A stretch of 64,000 bases of DNA, taken from positions 1,364,001 to 1,428,000 of the forward strand of contig NZ_SRIF01000001.1 of NCBI RefSeq assembly GCF_004681185.1. The letters are read 5' to 3'. Of this stretch, positions 18,377 to 27,686 are shown piece by piece (within the stretch, counting starts at the first letter, position 1; each line of letters starts with the position of its first letter). A model generated the notes under the pieces. The model was not told where the DNA came from. It made no database searches and saw only the letters and a program-made list of their open reading frames with translations. Made by a program: the position numbers and the translations under genes. This DNA comes from Haloarcula amylovorans. Lineage in GTDB: Archaea; Halobacteriota; Halobacteria; Halobacteriales; Haloarculaceae.

Positions 18377-19171
18377 TCAGATATCGGACTCGAAGTCGTC
18401 GAGTCCGTAGGACGGCTCAGCACCGCGGCGGTCGAGCGTCTCGTTGGCCAGCAGCCAGTAGACGACCGACAGCGCCTTTCGCCCCTTGTTGTTCGTCGGG
18501 ACGACCAGGTCCACGTTGGACGTGGTGTTGTTGGAGTCACACATGGCGATGACCGGGATGCCGACCGTGATGGCCTCCTTGACGGCCTGTGCGTCGCCGA
18601 TGGGGTCGGTGACGACCACGACGTCCGGTTCGATGTAGCCGTCGTAGTCCGGGTTCGTTAGCGTGCCCGGGATGAATCGACCCGTGCGGGCGCGAGCGCC
18701 GACGGCTTCGGCGAACTTCTCGGCCGGGAACCGGCCGTACTGGCGCGACGAGGCCACGAGAATCTGCTCAGGCTCGTAGTTGGCCAGGAAGTCCGCAGCC
18801 GTGCGGATGCGCTGGTCGGTCATCGAGACGTCCAGCACGTAAAGCCCGTCGTCACGGACGCGGTGGATGAACCGCTCCATGTCCTTGGTCTTTTGCTGGG
18901 TCCCGATATGGACACCGGCGCCGAGATAGTCCTCGACGGGGATGAGGAGGTCCGCCTCCGACTGCTCGTCGGGCATGACGTCCTCGTCTAGCTGCGGTCC
19001 GGCGTCTTCGGTTTCCGCTTCTTCTGTCTCGGCCTCGGCCGCCTCGTCGGCGGCGTCGGCGGGCTGTTCGGCTTCCGTCTCGGGCTCGGCGTCGGCCGCT
19101 TCGTCGTCCTCCTCGGACGGGTCGAAGTCGGACTCGGACGCGTCGAGACCCTCTTTTTCGTTCCCGCTCAT
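18377..19171 (-). CDS. rps2: 30S ribosomal protein S2 (uS2)
   Basis: Ribosomal protein uS2, 264 residues. The first ~70 residues are an Asp/Glu/Ala-rich extension; the conserved body begins near [19 protein letters not shown] second signature, PDVVVVTDP, is also present. Last gene of the rps13-rpoD-eno operon; its ATG overlaps the enolase stop by 4 bp. The order eno-rps2 is conserved in euryarchaea. Confidence 0.95.
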   Translation of the reverse strand: MSGNEKEGLDASESDFDPSEEDDEAADAEPETEAEQPADAADEAAEAETEEAETEDAGPQLDEDVMPDEQSEADLLIPVEDYLGAGVHIGTQQKTKDMERFIHRVRDDGLYVLDVSMTDQRIRTAADFLANYEPEQILVASSRQYGRFPAEKFAEAVGARARTGRFIPGTLTNPDYDGYIEPDVVVVTDPIGDAQAVKEAITVGIPVIAMCDSNNTTSNVDLVVPTNNKGRKALSVVYWLLANETLDRRGAEPSYGLDDFESDI

Positions 19172-20373
19172 ACTGCGTTGTCCTCGATACGGATGAGTTC
19201 GTTCAGCTTGGCTGTGCGCTCGCCACCGACCGCGCCCGTCTTGATGAACGGCGCGCCGGTCGCCACGGCGAGGTGTGCGATGGTGGTGTCCTCGGTCTCG
19301 CCGCTCCGGTGGGAGACGACGGACTCGTAGCCGTTCCGGGTCGCCAGCTCGATAGCGTCCACCGCGTCGGTGAGCGTCCCGATCTGGTTCGGCTTGATGA
19401 GGATGGAGTTGCCCGCACCGGCGGCGATGCCGGCCTCCAGTCGCTCGACGTTCGTGACGAACAGGTCGTCACCGCAGACGAGCGTCTGGTCGCCGACGCG
19501 GTCGGTCAGGTCGGCGAAGGCCTCGTAATCGTTCTCGTCGAGGGGGTCCTCGACGTAGACGAGGTCGTACTCCTCAACCTTCTCGGCGATGTACTCGATC
19601 TGTTCCTCGGTGGACTTGACGCCGTCGTCGTAGACGTAGCCGTCCTCCTCGTCGTCGTACAGCTCGGCACCGGCGACGTCGAGACCGAAGGCGATCGCGA
19701 AACCGAAGTCGTCGGCCGTCGTCTCGACGGCCTCGTTCATGATTTCGAATGCTTCGTCGTCCGAGACGGAAGGAGCCCACGCGCCCTCATCGCCCTTGCC
19801 CGCGGGCAGGTCGCGCTCTGCGAGGATGTCGTGGACTTCCTGGTGGACCGCGGCGTTGGCGAAGACCGCCTCTTCGACGCTCGGCGCGCCGACGGGTGCC
19901 GCCAGGAACTCCTGAATGTTCGTTGCGTCCGCGGCGTGTTCGCCGCCGCCGATGATGTTACCGAGCGGCGTCGGGTACTCGTTGCCACGGAAGGTGCCGC
20001 CGAGATGCTGGAACAGCGGTGCGCCCAGCACGTCGGCACCGGCCTTGGCGGCCGCCATCGAGATGGCGACGGCCGAGTTTGCCCCGATTTCGGAGAAGTC
20101 ATCAGACCCGTCGGCGGCGCGGAGCGCCGCGTCGACGTCACGCTGATTGCCGGCGTGAACTTCGCCGATGAGGCGCGGGAGAGCGTCGTCGCGAGCGTTC
20201 GCGATGGCCTCCTGAGCCGGCAGTTCGATGGCCTCGTACTCGCCGGTACTTGCGCCGCTCGGTGCCTTGCCGCGGCCGAAGCCCCCACTCTCGGTGAGGA
20301 CGTCGGCTTCGACGGTCGCGTTCCCACGCGAGTCGAGGACGCGGCGGAGTCGAACGTCAGTGATTAGGGTCAT
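19168..20373 (-). CDS. eno: Enolase
   Basis: Glycolytic/gluconeogenic enzyme interconverting 2-phosphoglycerate and phosphoenolpyruvate in the cytoplasm. The 401-residue length is slightly shorter than bacterial enolase. Signatures are the [10 protein letters not shown] loop near residue 40, the metal-site segment [15 protein letters not shown], the catalytic-lysine region [10 protein letters not shown] and the C-terminal [17 protein letters not shown]. It sits inside the ribosomal/RNA-polymerase operon, overlapping rpoK by 4 bp at its start and rps2 by 4 bp at its end. Confidence 0.96.
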   Translation of the reverse strand: MTLITDVRLRRVLDSRGNATVEADVLTESGGFGRGKAPSGASTGEYEAIELPAQEAIANARDDALPRLIGEVHAGNQRDVDAALRAADGSDDFSEIGANSAVAISMAAAKAGADVLGAPLFQHLGGTFRGNEYPTPLGNIIGGGEHAADATNIQEFLAAPVGAPSVEEAVFANAAVHQEVHDILAERDLPAGKGDEGAWAPSVSDDEAFEIMNEAVETTADDFGFAIAFGLDVAGAELYDDEEDGYVYDDGVKSTEEQIEYIAEKVEEYDLVYVEDPLDENDYEAFADLTDRVGDQTLVCGDDLFVTNVERLEAGIAAGAGNSILIKPNQIGTLTDAVDAIELATRNGYESVVSHRSGETEDTTIAHLAVATGAPFIKTGAVGGERTAKLNELIRIEDNAV

Positions 20374-20549
20374 TTGTGGTCGCCTCGTTTGACGGTGAAG
20401 GGGAGCACACCGGCGTCGTACTCCTCGGCCGCGATGAGGATCGGCTGGGTGTGTTCCGTTTCGATGAGCACGGGCGCACCGTGGGCCAACTGCAGCGCTC
20501 GCGCGCCGAGTTTGCGGGCCTTCTCGTATCGGCTTTCCTGTGCGTTCAT
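20370..20549 (-). CDS. rpoK: RNA polymerase subunit K
   Basis: Archaeal homologue of eukaryotic Rpb6 and bacterial omega, 59 residues starting [20 protein letters not shown]. The conserved core is [16 protein letters not shown] followed by [13 protein letters not shown]. It stabilises assembly of the RNA polymerase clamp. The frame continues further upstream, but the ATG at 20549 gives the normal family length and overlaps rpoN by 4 bp, as expected in this operon. Confidence 0.94.
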   Translation of the reverse strand: MNAQESRYEKARKLGARALQLAHGAPVLIETEHTQPILIAAEEYDAGVLPFTVKRGDHK

Positions 20550-20746
20550 TGGTACGGAGCCACGATGTCGACGAGGTCCTTGTGCGAGACGAGCATCCGG
20601 CGACAGCAGTGCCGCTCGACGCCGAGTTCGTCGAGGACCTTCTCCGGGTCCTCGGGATCCTCGGCTTCGCGGGTGCGGGCCTTGAACTCCTCCCAGTGCT
20701 CGCCGACGACGTTGCCGCAGGTGAAACACCGGACCGGTACCATCAT
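20546..20746 (-). CDS. rpoN: RNA polymerase subunit N
   Basis: Archaeal homologue of Rpb10, 66 residues, a small zinc-binding subunit. The motif [10 protein letters not shown] provides the first Cys pair and [11 protein letters not shown] the second. The gene lies between rps9 and rpoK, overlapping rpoK by 4 bp. Either of the two adjacent start codons (20746 or 20743) is possible; the first is used. Confidence 0.95.
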   Translation of the reverse strand: MMVPVRCFTCGNVVGEHWEEFKARTREAEDPEDPEKVLDELGVERHCCRRMLVSHKDLVDIVAPYQ

Positions 20747-20758
20747 GCTTGAATCACC

Positions 20759-21157
20759 TCAGCGGTAGGATTTCTGGTAGCGGGCCCGAGCGCCGGGACC
20801 GCCCCACTTCTTGGGTTCGGACTGGCGAACGTCGTTGACCAGCAGCGACCGGTCGAACTCCATGAACGCGTCGCGCAATTCCGCGTCGTTCGTGAAGTCC
20901 ACGAGACCGCGAGCGATGGCGGTTCGGGCGGCGTCAGCCTGCCCCATGACACCGCCACCTTCGACGGTCACGTCGACGTCGACGTCGTCGCGAAGTTCGT
21001 CCTCCGCGATGCGGAACGGCTCCAGCATCTTCAGCTGGGCCAGCTCCGGATCGACCAGTTCGACCGGCTGAGAGTCGATACGTACACGACCCTCGCCCTC
21101 GCGGATAGTCGCGCGGGCGACGGCAGTCTTCTTCTTACCAGACGTGTTCGTTACCAT
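20759..21157 (-). CDS. rps9: 30S ribosomal protein S9 (uS9)
   Basis: Ribosomal protein uS9, 132 residues. The N-terminus [20 protein letters not shown] and the C-terminal tail [16 protein letters not shown], which reaches the decoding site, are typical. Its ATG overlaps the rpl13 stop by 7 bp and rpoN starts 13 bp downstream, the usual archaeal order. Confidence 0.95.
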   Translation of the reverse strand: MVTNTSGKKKTAVARATIREGEGRVRIDSQPVELVDPELAQLKMLEPFRIAEDELRDDVDVDVTVEGGGVMGQADAARTAIARGLVDFTNDAELRDAFMEFDRSLLVNDVRQSEPKKWGGPGARARYQKSYR

Positions 21158-21588
21158 GTCTTGTTCGCTCCGAGTTGCTCGCTTATCTCGCCAAGCGAGA
21201 CGAACTTGATGTTCGACAGTCGGTCCAGCGAGGTTCCCTCGACGATTTCACCGTCCTCGTCGTGGGGGTTACCGACGTAGACGCGGACGCTCTCGAACGC
21301 TTCGCGGCCCCGTGTCTTCTTGTGGGGAAGCATGCCGCGGATCGAGCGCTTGAGGATGCCGTCCGGTCGCTTCGGGTAGAAGTACCCGTTGTCGTTGCCG
21401 ATGCTGACGCGCTTTTGGTACTTCTCGACGATCTGCTCCTCGCGGCCGGTGATGACCGCGCGTTCGGCGTTGACGACGGCGACGGAGTCGCCGTTCATCG
21501 CCTTCTCGGCGACTTCCGAGGCCACGCGGCCCATGATACAATCACGGGCGTCGACGACGACGTCGGCGTCGAACTCTGCGAGGCTCAT
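21151..21588 (-). CDS. rpl13: 50S ribosomal protein L13 (uL13)
   Basis: Ribosomal protein uL13, 145 residues, with [20 protein letters not shown] near the N-terminus and the [18 protein letters not shown] core. It overlaps rpl18e by 4 bp and rps9 by 7 bp. Confidence 0.95.
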   Translation of the reverse strand: MSLAEFDADVVVDARDCIMGRVASEVAEKAMNGDSVAVVNAERAVITGREEQIVEKYQKRVSIGNDNGYFYPKRPDGILKRSIRGMLPHKKTRGREAFESVRVYVGNPHDEDGEIVEGTSLDRLSNIKFVSLGEISEQLGANKTW

Positions 21589-21935
21589 CGGATCACCCGC
21601 ACGTGGGAGCCTTCGGGATTGTTTTCGATTGCCTGTTCAAGCGATACAGCCTCTCCGACCTGGTCGATCTTCTTCTCGGCGGTGCCGGAGAAGTCGACTG
21701 CGGCGACGGTGATGTCCTTCTGCAGGACACCGGAACCGAGTACCTTGCCCGGCACCACGACGGTCTCGTCTTCCTGGGCGTACCGCTCGATGCGGCCCAG
21801 GTTGACTTCCGCGTGTGTGCGCCGGGGTTTCTCGAGGCGCTCGGCGACGTCGCCCCAGACGTTGCCGCCCGCAGCGCGGGCGGCCGACTTCAGGTCAGCG
21901 ATGAGACTGCTGAGTCTCGGGTTCGTCTTGCTCAT
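21585..21935 (-). CDS. rpl18e: 50S ribosomal protein L18e (eL18)
   Basis: Ribosomal protein eL18, 116 residues: [26 protein letters not shown] and the C-terminal [12 protein letters not shown] are conserved. It starts 24 bp downstream of the tRNA-Leu 3' end, so the tRNA must be cut out of the polycistronic transcript. Confidence 0.94.
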   Translation of the reverse strand: MSKTNPRLSSLIADLKSAARAAGGNVWGDVAERLEKPRRTHAEVNLGRIERYAQEDETVVVPGKVLGSGVLQKDITVAAVDFSGTAEKKIDQVGEAVSLEQAIENNPEGSHVRVIR

Positions 21936-21959
21936 AGAGTTCCTCCTTTGTAGGAAAAG

Positions 21960-22044
21960 TGCAGGGAGCAGGATTTGAACCTGCGGACCCCTACGGGACA
22001 GCGCCCTGAACGCTGCGCCGTTGGCCAGACTTGGCTATCCCTGC
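21960..22044 (-). tRNA. tRNA-Leu (anticodon CAG)
   Basis: Class II tRNA of 85 nt including the discriminator A. The acceptor GCAGGGA pairs with TCCCTGC. The anticodon arm is CAGCG-TTCAGGG-CGCTG, giving anticodon CAG. A long variable arm is followed by a T arm GCAGG-TTCAAAT-CCTGC. CCA is not encoded and no intron is seen. It is embedded in the ribosomal operon between rpoD and rpl18e. Confidence 0.95.
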
Positions 22045-22148
22045 TCGCGTTATTTCGTTCTGCATGCCCCGTAAAACCCCTTTCGGTCCTCGCGCTCGGG
22101 GCACGGGCGGTCATCGGCGTCGAAGGGGTATCTCGGGACATCGTAGCG

Positions 22149-22931
22149 TTACAGTTGGACTGCGTCTTTCAGTTCGGTCGCGCGGTCACGCAGCGTCTCG
22201 ACCGCGCGCAGGACCAGTTCGTCGGACGTGAACGAGCCGTCGGTCTCGACGTGGAACACGAAGGCGTTCTCGACGTCGGTGACTTCGACCTCTTTGCCCG
22301 GGTACCGCTGGGAGAGGTCGTTGCCGAACTCGTCGGTGAGGACGAGGTCTCCGTCCTCGGCGTCCGGGTCAGCGGCGTGTTCGGCCGCGCCCTCCTCGAT
22401 GACGCCACGAAGGATGTTCGGCTCGTCGTCCTCGAACTCGCCTTTCTCGCCGACGACCTCGACGCGCTGGAGGTGTCGGTAGCCGACACCCACGCCGCCC
22501 TGATGTTTGGCGTGTTCTTTCCCGTTGTCGAGGACGGCGTCGGCCTCGACTTCGAGGCGCTGGCCGTCTTTTAAGTCGATGATGGGGACGTTATCGTCGG
22601 CGGGTTCGACCAGCGAGTCGCTAGAGACGAGGTCACTGGAGTAGGCCGTGCTCGGCCCGTCGACCGACAGCGACAGCGTCACTTCGTCGCCTTCCTCGAA
22701 GTCGTCGAGGTCGGTCGTCAGCGGGACCAGCCCCAGTCGGAGGCCGATCTGCTCGTTGAACATCACGCTGGTGTTCTCGATGACGCGAACAGTGTCGATG
22801 CTGAACGTGGGGACGTCGGCGACCATCGCTCGGCGGATGCCGTTGGCGAAGGCCGGCGTGATGCCCCGTACCAGCACGCGTGATTCGCGCTCGCCGCGTT
22901 CGACGAACTCAACCTCGTAGTCCTGTGTCAT
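22149..22931 (-). CDS. rpoD: RNA polymerase subunit D
   Basis: Archaeal homologue of Rpb3/bacterial alpha N-terminal domain, 260 residues, part of the polymerase assembly platform with L, N and P. The signatures [19 protein letters not shown] and [16 protein letters not shown] are clear. The protein contains no cysteine, so it cannot carry the Fe-S cluster found in RpoD of many methanogens and Sulfolobus. An acidic insert region (about 160-215) takes its place. It lies 3 bp after rps11. Confidence 0.95.
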   Translation of the reverse strand: MTQDYEVEFVERGERESRVLVRGITPAFANGIRRAMVADVPTFSIDTVRVIENTSVMFNEQIGLRLGLVPLTTDLDDFEEGDEVTLSLSVDGPSTAYSSDLVSSDSLVEPADDNVPIIDLKDGQRLEVEADAVLDNGKEHAKHQGGVGVGYRHLQRVEVVGEKGEFEDDEPNILRGVIEEGAAEHAADPDAEDGDLVLTDEFGNDLSQRYPGKEVEVTDVENAFVFHVETDGSFTSDELVLRAVETLRDRATELKDAVQL

Positions 22932-22934
22932 GGA

Positions 22935-23327
22935 TTAGAATCCGGAGTTCTTGGGTGCGCGCGTGCCGTCGTGAGGCGTCGGCGTGACGTCCTCGATGCG
23001 GCCGATTTCGAGCCCTGCGCGGGCCAGCGCGCGGATGGTCGCCTGTGCACCCGGCCCGGGGGAGGTCTGCTGGTTCCCACCGGGGCCGCGGACGCGAACG
23101 TCGACGCCTTCGACGCCGCGGTCCTGTGCCTTCTCGGCGACGACTTCGGCCATCTGCATCGCCGCGTACGGCGACGCCTCGTCACGGTTCTGCTTGACGA
23201 CCGTCCCGCCGGAGCTCTTTGCGAGCGTCTCGGCGCCGGTCTGATCCGTGATGGTGATGATGGTATTGTTGAACGATGCGTGGACGTGCGCGACGCCCCA
23301 GATTCCGTCGTTTTCGGCTTCGCTCAT
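22935..23327 (-). CDS. rps11: 30S ribosomal protein S11 (uS11)
   Basis: Ribosomal protein uS11, 130 residues. [19 protein letters not shown] at the N-terminus and the C-terminal [17 protein letters not shown] are typical. It overlaps rps4 by 4 bp; rpoD follows after 3 bp. Confidence 0.96.
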   Translation of the reverse strand: MSEAENDGIWGVAHVHASFNNTIITITDQTGAETLAKSSGGTVVKQNRDEASPYAAMQMAEVVAEKAQDRGVEGVDVRVRGPGGNQQTSPGPGAQATIRALARAGLEIGRIEDVTPTPHDGTRAPKNSGF

Positions 23328-23842
23328 TCTTGTTCCTCCGCACGCTCAGGATGCAGTTCGTCCGACAGCGAGCTGTTCTCGTCGAAGCCGACCGAGCTTT
23401 CGACGGCCGTCTCGACTTTCATCGACGGGCGCGTGACGCGCTGGCCGTCGAGTTCGATGTGGCCGTGGACGATGAACTGTCGCGCTTGCTCGGGCGTGTT
23501 CGCGTAGCCCTTGCGGTAGACGACGGTCTGGAGTCGGCGTTCGAGGACGTCGGTGACGTCGAGCGACAGGACGTCGTCGAGGGAGTCCTGGTCGCCGAGA
23601 ATGCCGTAGCGCTGCAGGCGGGCGAGGAACTCCCCGGCCTCGCGGTCGGTGTCCTCGCTCGCGCTGCCGAGCAGTTTCCGGGCCTCGCGGCGGTAGTCAC
23701 GAAGTTCGGACTGGCCGCGCCAGAGCTCCTCTTTGTTCTTCAGGCCGTAGCGGCCGAGGAGGTTGCTCTCGTCGGCGATTCGCTCGCCCTGGTAGGGATG
23801 ATTCGGCGTCTCGTAGAACTTGGTGTTCGAGCCGAGCGCCAT
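23324..23842 (-). CDS. rps4: 30S ribosomal protein S4 (uS4)
   Basis: Ribosomal protein uS4, 172 residues. It has an S4 RNA-binding segment around [20 protein letters not shown] and the N-terminal [13 protein letters not shown] typical of archaeal/eukaryotic S4/S9. Its ATG shares one base with the rps13 stop. Confidence 0.95.
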   Translation of the reverse strand: MALGSNTKFYETPNHPYQGERIADESNLLGRYGLKNKEELWRGQSELRDYRREARKLLGSASEDTDREAGEFLARLQRYGILGDQDSLDDVLSLDVTDVLERRLQTVVYRKGYANTPEQARQFIVHGHIELDGQRVTRPSMKVETAVESSVGFDENSSLSDELHPERAEEQE

Positions 23843-24375
23843 TATTCGTCATCCTCCGCGGCGGCTTCCTCAGCCTGCTCTTCCTTGATGGCCTCGACGT
23901 TGACGCCGATGGTCCCCTCGGTACGGCCGGTAGACTTCGTTCGCTGGCCGCGGACCTTCCGGCCGCGTTTGTGTCGGGTGCCACGGTAGGAGTCGATCAT
24001 CTTCATGCGATTGATGTCCTGCCGCTGGGTGAGCTGGAGGTCGTTCCCGGTCTCGTGGGTGGTCTCACCGGAGAAGTAGTCCTTCTGGTGGTTGGTCATC
24101 CACTCGGGGACCTCGTCAGCGTAGTTCTCGACGTGCTCGACGACGGTGTCTATGACGTCGTCGTCGAGCTTGCCGAAGACCGCGCGGCGGTCCACATCAG
24201 CCTTCTGGGCGATGATGCGGGCGGCGCGGTGACCGATGCCGTTCAGTTCTGTCAGCGCTCGCTCGACGGATTTGGTCCCGTCGAGGTCGGTCTGTCCGAT
24301 ACGGACGAAATAGCGGATGTCCTCCTCCTCTTCAGCATCCGCGTCCTCGCCCGCGTTGGGGTCTTCTGCACTCAT
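23842..24375 (-). CDS. rps13: 30S ribosomal protein S13 (uS13)
   Basis: Ribosomal protein uS13, 177 residues from the ATG at 24375. A short acidic N-terminal extension precedes RYFVRIGQTDLDG. The conserved DSYRGTRHKRGRKVRGQRTK segment contacts the head of the small subunit. A longer frame runs through the upstream tRNA gene and is not used. First protein gene of the operon, 24 bp after the tRNA-Ser. Confidence 0.95.
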   Translation of the reverse strand: MSAEDPNAGEDADAEEEEDIRYFVRIGQTDLDGTKSVERALTELNGIGHRAARIIAQKADVDRRAVFGKLDDDVIDTVVEHVENYADEVPEWMTNHQKDYFSGETTHETGNDLQLTQRQDINRMKMIDSYRGTRHKRGRKVRGQRTKSTGRTEGTIGVNVEAIKEEQAEEAAAEDDE

Positions 24376-24398
24376 ATGTGGGTAATTGGTCTGATGAG

Positions 24399-24483
24399 CG
24401 TCGTGGCGGGGATTCGAACCCCGGAGGCTGTACGCCACAGAGTTAGCAACCCTGCGCCTTGGGCCAGGCTTGGCTACCACGAC
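24399..24483 (-). tRNA. tRNA-Ser (anticodon GCT)
   Basis: Class II tRNA of 85 nt with discriminator G. The acceptor GTCGTGG pairs with CCACGAC. The anticodon arm CAGGG-TTGCTAA-CTCTG gives anticodon GCT, and there is a long variable arm. The T arm is CGGGG-TTCGAAT-CCCCG. CCA is not encoded and there is no intron. It leads the rps13 operon; promoter and hairpin lie upstream. Confidence 0.95.
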
Positions 24484-24517
24484 ACGCCTGCATTGATACT
24501 CGCGCCCGCAGCACGCG

Positions 24518-24547
24518 GACTCGGGGGCCGGTCCCCCTACACGAGTC
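24518..24547 (-). repeat. Hairpin at the 5' end of the tRNA-Ser/rps13 transcript
   Basis: Nested inverted repeat: outer arms GACTCG/CGAGTC and inner arms GGGGG/CCCCC around a 5-nt loop. It lies between the TATA box near 24570 and the tRNA, so a start about 25 nt from the box would place the hairpin at the very 5' end of the primary transcript. Confidence 0.5.
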
Positions 24548-24569
24548 TGTCCGTGACTATTCCGGGGTT

Positions 24570-24585
24570 GTATTTAAACGCAACG
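24570..24585 (-). promoter_or_regulatory. Promoter of the tRNA-Ser/rps13 operon
   Basis: The minus strand reads GTTGCGTTTAAATACA: a BRE-like purine/GC segment next to the TATA box TTTAAATA, about 90 nt upstream of the tRNA-Ser 5' end. It is the strongest AT-rich box upstream of the operon. Confidence 0.6.
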
Positions 24586-24682
24586 GAAGGGCTCGGCCGC
24601 GTGAATGTCCGGCATACGGAAGCTCCAACGCCAGTCGAACCGACGACACAACCCATTAGCGCCTGCGGCCTCGGACACGAAT

Positions 24683-24994
24683 ATGGACATCACACCTGTG
24701 GCTGACGGGGGGACGGCAATCGACCCGAGCGACCGCGAAACTCTGCGGCGGCACCTCGAACGCTTTGCAGGTACAGAGAAGGTGACGGAAGCCGACGACG
24801 GCACCTTGTCTGCTGAGTTCAGTCAGTTGACGTACGTCACCGTCGGCCCGGACGGCCGCATCGGCTCGGGAATGCCGCTTCACGCGTTCGACGCGCCTGC
24901 CGACACACTCCGATTCGACCACGATGCCGGCGAGTTGCACGTCGAGTTCGGCGACGGCGAAGCGACGGTTTCCTATACCTTTCGCCGACCCTAA
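24683..24994 (+). CDS. Small haloarchaeal protein of unknown function
   Basis: A 103-residue acidic soluble protein starting MDITPVADGGTAIDPSD; I do not recognise the family. It has one helix-like segment (DRETLRRHLERFAG) followed by beta-strand-like stretches ending SYTFRRP, with no Cys or motif. The ATG at 24683 is chosen because the upstream part of the frame overlaps the operon promoter and is rich in Arg, unlike haloarchaeal proteins. It is divergent from the tRNA-Ser operon. Confidence 0.65.
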   Translation: MDITPVADGGTAIDPSDRETLRRHLERFAGTEKVTEADDGTLSAEFSQLTYVTVGPDGRIGSGMPLHAFDAPADTLRFDHDAGELHVEFGDGEATVSYTFRRP

Positions 24995-25111
24995 CCGCGT
25001 GCAGACGAGTCCACGAGCAAAGGACGCCCGCTGGGCCGCTCGCCCTCCATCGGAGAACACCTTGGTTCAACGACCTGTTTTTTATTCTCTGACGGCGTAC
25101 CCTTGTTAGTC

Positions 25112-25441
25112 ATGGTGTCACTCGACGAAGTGTTCGATCTGCTCAGCGAGAAACGTCGGCGCTACGCGCTCTACTACCTTCGGACGCAGGAATCCCCGAT
25201 AAGCGTGCGTGAGTTGGCCGAGGCGGTGGCCGAGATGGAGTCCGATGCCGACTCCCCGGCCGTCTCGGAAACAGAACTCGGACGATACGAAATTAAACTT
25301 CACCACACGGATCTCCCGAAGGCAGACACGGCGGAGTTCATCGAGTACGACGCCGACGCTGGCGTCGTCAGGCTCACCGGCGAACCGCCCGAGTTCGACG
25401 TAGTTCTGACTGTGGCCGAAGTGATCGAACGCTCGTCGTGA
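25112..25441 (+). CDS. DUF7344-like winged-helix protein
   Basis: A 109-residue protein starting MVSLDEVFDLLSEKRRRYAL, a pattern common to haloarchaeal small winged-helix proteins of the DUF7344 type (helix, SEKRRRYALYYL, then an ISVRELAEAV second helix and a beta wing). It is probably a DNA-binding regulator. A T-rich promoter-like stretch, TTTTTTATTC, precedes it at about 25078-25087. The target is unknown. Confidence 0.7.
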   Translation: MVSLDEVFDLLSEKRRRYALYYLRTQESPISVRELAEAVAEMESDADSPAVSETELGRYEIKLHHTDLPKADTAEFIEYDADAGVVRLTGEPPEFDVVLTVAEVIERSS

Positions 25442-25526
25442 GATATTCTGCCGCCGCCGATAGCCGTCTTCCGGCTACGGGTTCTGTCACAATCCTTATC
25501 GCACCTCCAGGGCCTACTCCCGTGAT

Positions 25527-26639
25527 ATGAACGAAGAGGACGTTCGCGAGCGACTCCGGGCCGTCCAGGACCCGGATTTAGCGGAGGACATCGTGTCGCT
25601 GGGATTGGTCAACAGTATCGAGGTCACCGACGGTGAGATACGCATCGACCTCGCTCTCGGCGCGCCGTACTCGCCGACGGAGACAGCCATAGCCAACGAA
25701 GTCCGCGAAGCGCTTTCTGACGCCGACCGTGAGATATCGCTCTCGGCGAGCGTCGACCGGGGCGTCTCCGAGGAGGAGGACCCGCTCCCGAACGTCAAGA
25801 ACGTCATCGCCGTCGCCTCCGGGAAGGGCGGCGTCGGCAAGTCGACCATCGCGGTCAACCTCGCCGCCGGACTTGCACAACTCGGCGCTCGCGTCGGTCT
25901 GTTCGACGCCGACGTCTACGGCCCGAACGTCCCGCGGATGTTAGACGCCGACGAATCACCCCGCGCCACGGAGGACGAGCAGATACTCCCCGTCGAGAAG
26001 TACGGGATGAAGCTCATGAGCATGGACTTCCTCGTCGGCAAGGACGACCCCGTCATCTTCCGCGGCCCGATGGTGGACAACGTGCTCACCCAACTGTGGA
26101 ACGACGTGGTCTGGGGCAGCCTCGATTACATGGTCGTCGACCTGCCGCCGGGCACCGGCGACACGCAACTGACGATGCTCCAGCGCGTCCCCGTCTCCGG
26201 TGCCGTCATCGTCACGACGCCACAGGAGGTCGCTCTCGACGACGCCCGCAAGGGCATGCGGATGTTCGGCCGCCACGAGACCCCAGTCCTGGGTATCGTC
26301 GAGAATATGTCGACGTTCGTCTGTCCCGACTGCGGCGGCGACCACGACATCTTCGGGAGCGGCGGCGGCCGCGAGTTCGCCGACGAGACAGATATGCCGT
26401 TCCTCGGCGAAGTCCCGCTCGACCCCGGCGTCCGCGAGGGCGGCGACGAGGGCCAACCGCTCGTCTTGGACGAGAATAGCGAGACAGGTGAGGCCTTCCG
26501 CGACATCGCCGCTCGGACGGCGAACATGCAGGGCATCATCCACCGAAAACGGCAGTCGGACGCCCGAACTACCGACACTGGCCCCGACGAGACCGAACCG
26601 ACCGGTCCCGGCCCTGCCGACGCCGGTCCCGAGCAGTAA
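25527..26639 (+). CDS. mrp: Mrp/ApbC-family iron-sulfur carrier ATPase
   Basis: P-loop ATPase of the Mrp/ApbC/Nbp35 group, a scaffold or carrier for Fe-S clusters, 370 residues. An N-terminal DUF59/MIP18-like domain (1-80) precedes the deviant Walker A GKGGVGKS (99-106). The DLPPGTGDTQL switch follows. A CPDC pair (Cys266, Cys269) bridges the cluster at the dimer interface. The last 30 residues are an Asp/Pro/Thr-rich tail. It is monocistronic and converges with rps17e. Confidence 0.92.
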   Translation: MNEEDVRERLRAVQDPDLAEDIVSLGLVNSIEVTDGEIRIDLALGAPYSPTETAIANEVREALSDADREISLSASVDRGVSEEEDPLPNVKNVIAVASGKGGVGKSTIAVNLAAGLAQLGARVGLFDADVYGPNVPRMLDADESPRATEDEQILPVEKYGMKLMSMDFLVGKDDPVIFRGPMVDNVLTQLWNDVVWGSLDYMVVDLPPGTGDTQLTMLQRVPVSGAVIVTTPQEVALDDARKGMRMFGRHETPVLGIVENMSTFVCPDCGGDHDIFGSGGGREFADETDMPFLGEVPLDPGVREGGDEGQPLVLDENSETGEAFRDIAARTANMQGIIHRKRQSDARTTDTGPDETEPTGPGPADAGPEQ

Positions 26640-26690
26640 CACTGGCGACGCTGTCGCTACGCAAAATAGAGAGCAGAGAGAAATTCCGGA

Positions 26691-26882
26691 TTACGCTTCG
26701 ACGGGATTGTTGTACTTGCGCGTGACGTAGCCGGCGATGCGGTTGCGGACGCCCTTGGACTCGATGTCGGTGACTTCGTCGACGACGTCCTTGTTGTGCT
26801 CGAAGTCGGCACCGAAGGCCTTGGGGTATCGCTCCATCAGTAGTGTCCCGGTCTTCTTGACGTAGGCGGGTTTGATTGCCAT
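26691..26882 (-). CDS. rps17e: 30S ribosomal protein S17e (eS17)
   Basis: Ribosomal protein eS17, 63 residues, archaeal/eukaryotic only. MAIKPAYVKKTGTLLMERY at the N-terminus and KGVRNRIAGYVTRK near the end are diagnostic. It is encoded alone; an AT-rich stretch about 25 bp upstream gives a likely leaderless transcript. Confidence 0.95.
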   Translation of the reverse strand: MAIKPAYVKKTGTLLMERYPKAFGADFEHNKDVVDEVTDIESKGVRNRIAGYVTRKYNNPVEA

Positions 26883-27065
26883 GTGGGTTTCTTGCTATGT
26901 CGCGTTGAAAAAGGGTTCGACTTCCGGGTCCGGCCGCGAAGGGTTATCACCCTTAGCGAGACCAGCGCCAGTCATGCACTGAGAGCGACGACGGCGTGGA
27001 ACGCGCTCGCGTGGCACAGCACGTCGTCCCGCAGTTACGGACCTATCTCCGGTGCCACCTGTTCG

Positions 27066-27686
27066 CTACCACTCGGTCTCTGTGAGTTCGCGGACCCGCC
27101 GGAACGCCTCGCGCTCTCGCTCGCTGCCGGCCGTCTCGACGACGGACTCGAAGTATCGCAGGCGGTCGAGCAACGTCTCGCAGTCGTAGGCCGGAACGTC
27201 CAGCCGCGAGGCCGCGACCGTCGCCTCGACCACCGCTGCGTGTCCGCGGTCCGTCGTCGGCACGACACGGCGTTCGATCCCCGATTCCTGCGGAATCAGC
27301 GCCCACTCGACCCACTGGGTCCCGTCGTCCTCACCCTCGGTCACTTGTTCGACGTCGCAGCGCACCCACGCGTCCGCGCTATCCAGTATCGGTTCGTCTT
27401 CCTCGCGGACGGACAGCGCTGCCTCCGCGAAGTCGACCGGGTCGCGCGTGAACTGGACGTAGCCCTCGCCGCGCTCTCGGAAGTTCCGCCACGTCCGGGT
27501 TCGGCCCCACGTCGTCGCCGTCGCCGGCCCGCCGTCTTCGGGTGCCTGTACGCCGAGCGCCGCCACGTTCCAGCACCCGTTTGGGCCGAGCGTCGTCACG
27601 ATGGTCTCCGTGACACCGGCGAGGTCGACCGGCCACTTCCGCTCACTCGCCTCCACCGACTCCTCGTCCACCCGATCGTCTGTCAC
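27066..27686 (-). CDS. DUF447-family protein
   Basis: A 206-residue member of DUF447, a split-barrel flavoprotein-like family. The N-terminal GVTETIVTTLGPNGCWNVAALGV and the GRTRTWRNFRE/YVQFTRDPV stretches carry the family pattern. It is the last gene of the cofD operon and overlaps the citG-like gene by 4 bp. From family knowledge, DUF447 genes travel with CitG-like genes in methylotrophs and methanogens that make methanopterin-type carriers. That suggests a cofactor role here, which is inference. Confidence 0.8.
   Translation of the reverse strand: MTDDRVDEESVEASERKWPVDLAGVTETIVTTLGPNGCWNVAALGVQAPEDGGPATATTWGRTRTWRNFRERGEGYVQFTRDPVDFAEAALSVREEDEPILDSADAWVRCDVEQVTEGEDDGTQWVEWALIPQESGIERRVVPTTDRGHAAVVEATVAASRLDVPAYDCETLLDRLRYFESVVETAGSEREREAFRRVRELTETEW

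Noticed and set aside
21960..22148. Possible extra small gene around tRNA-Leu before rpoD.
   Set aside because: Only the tRNA and a GC-rich spacer are present; no frame with a plausible start.
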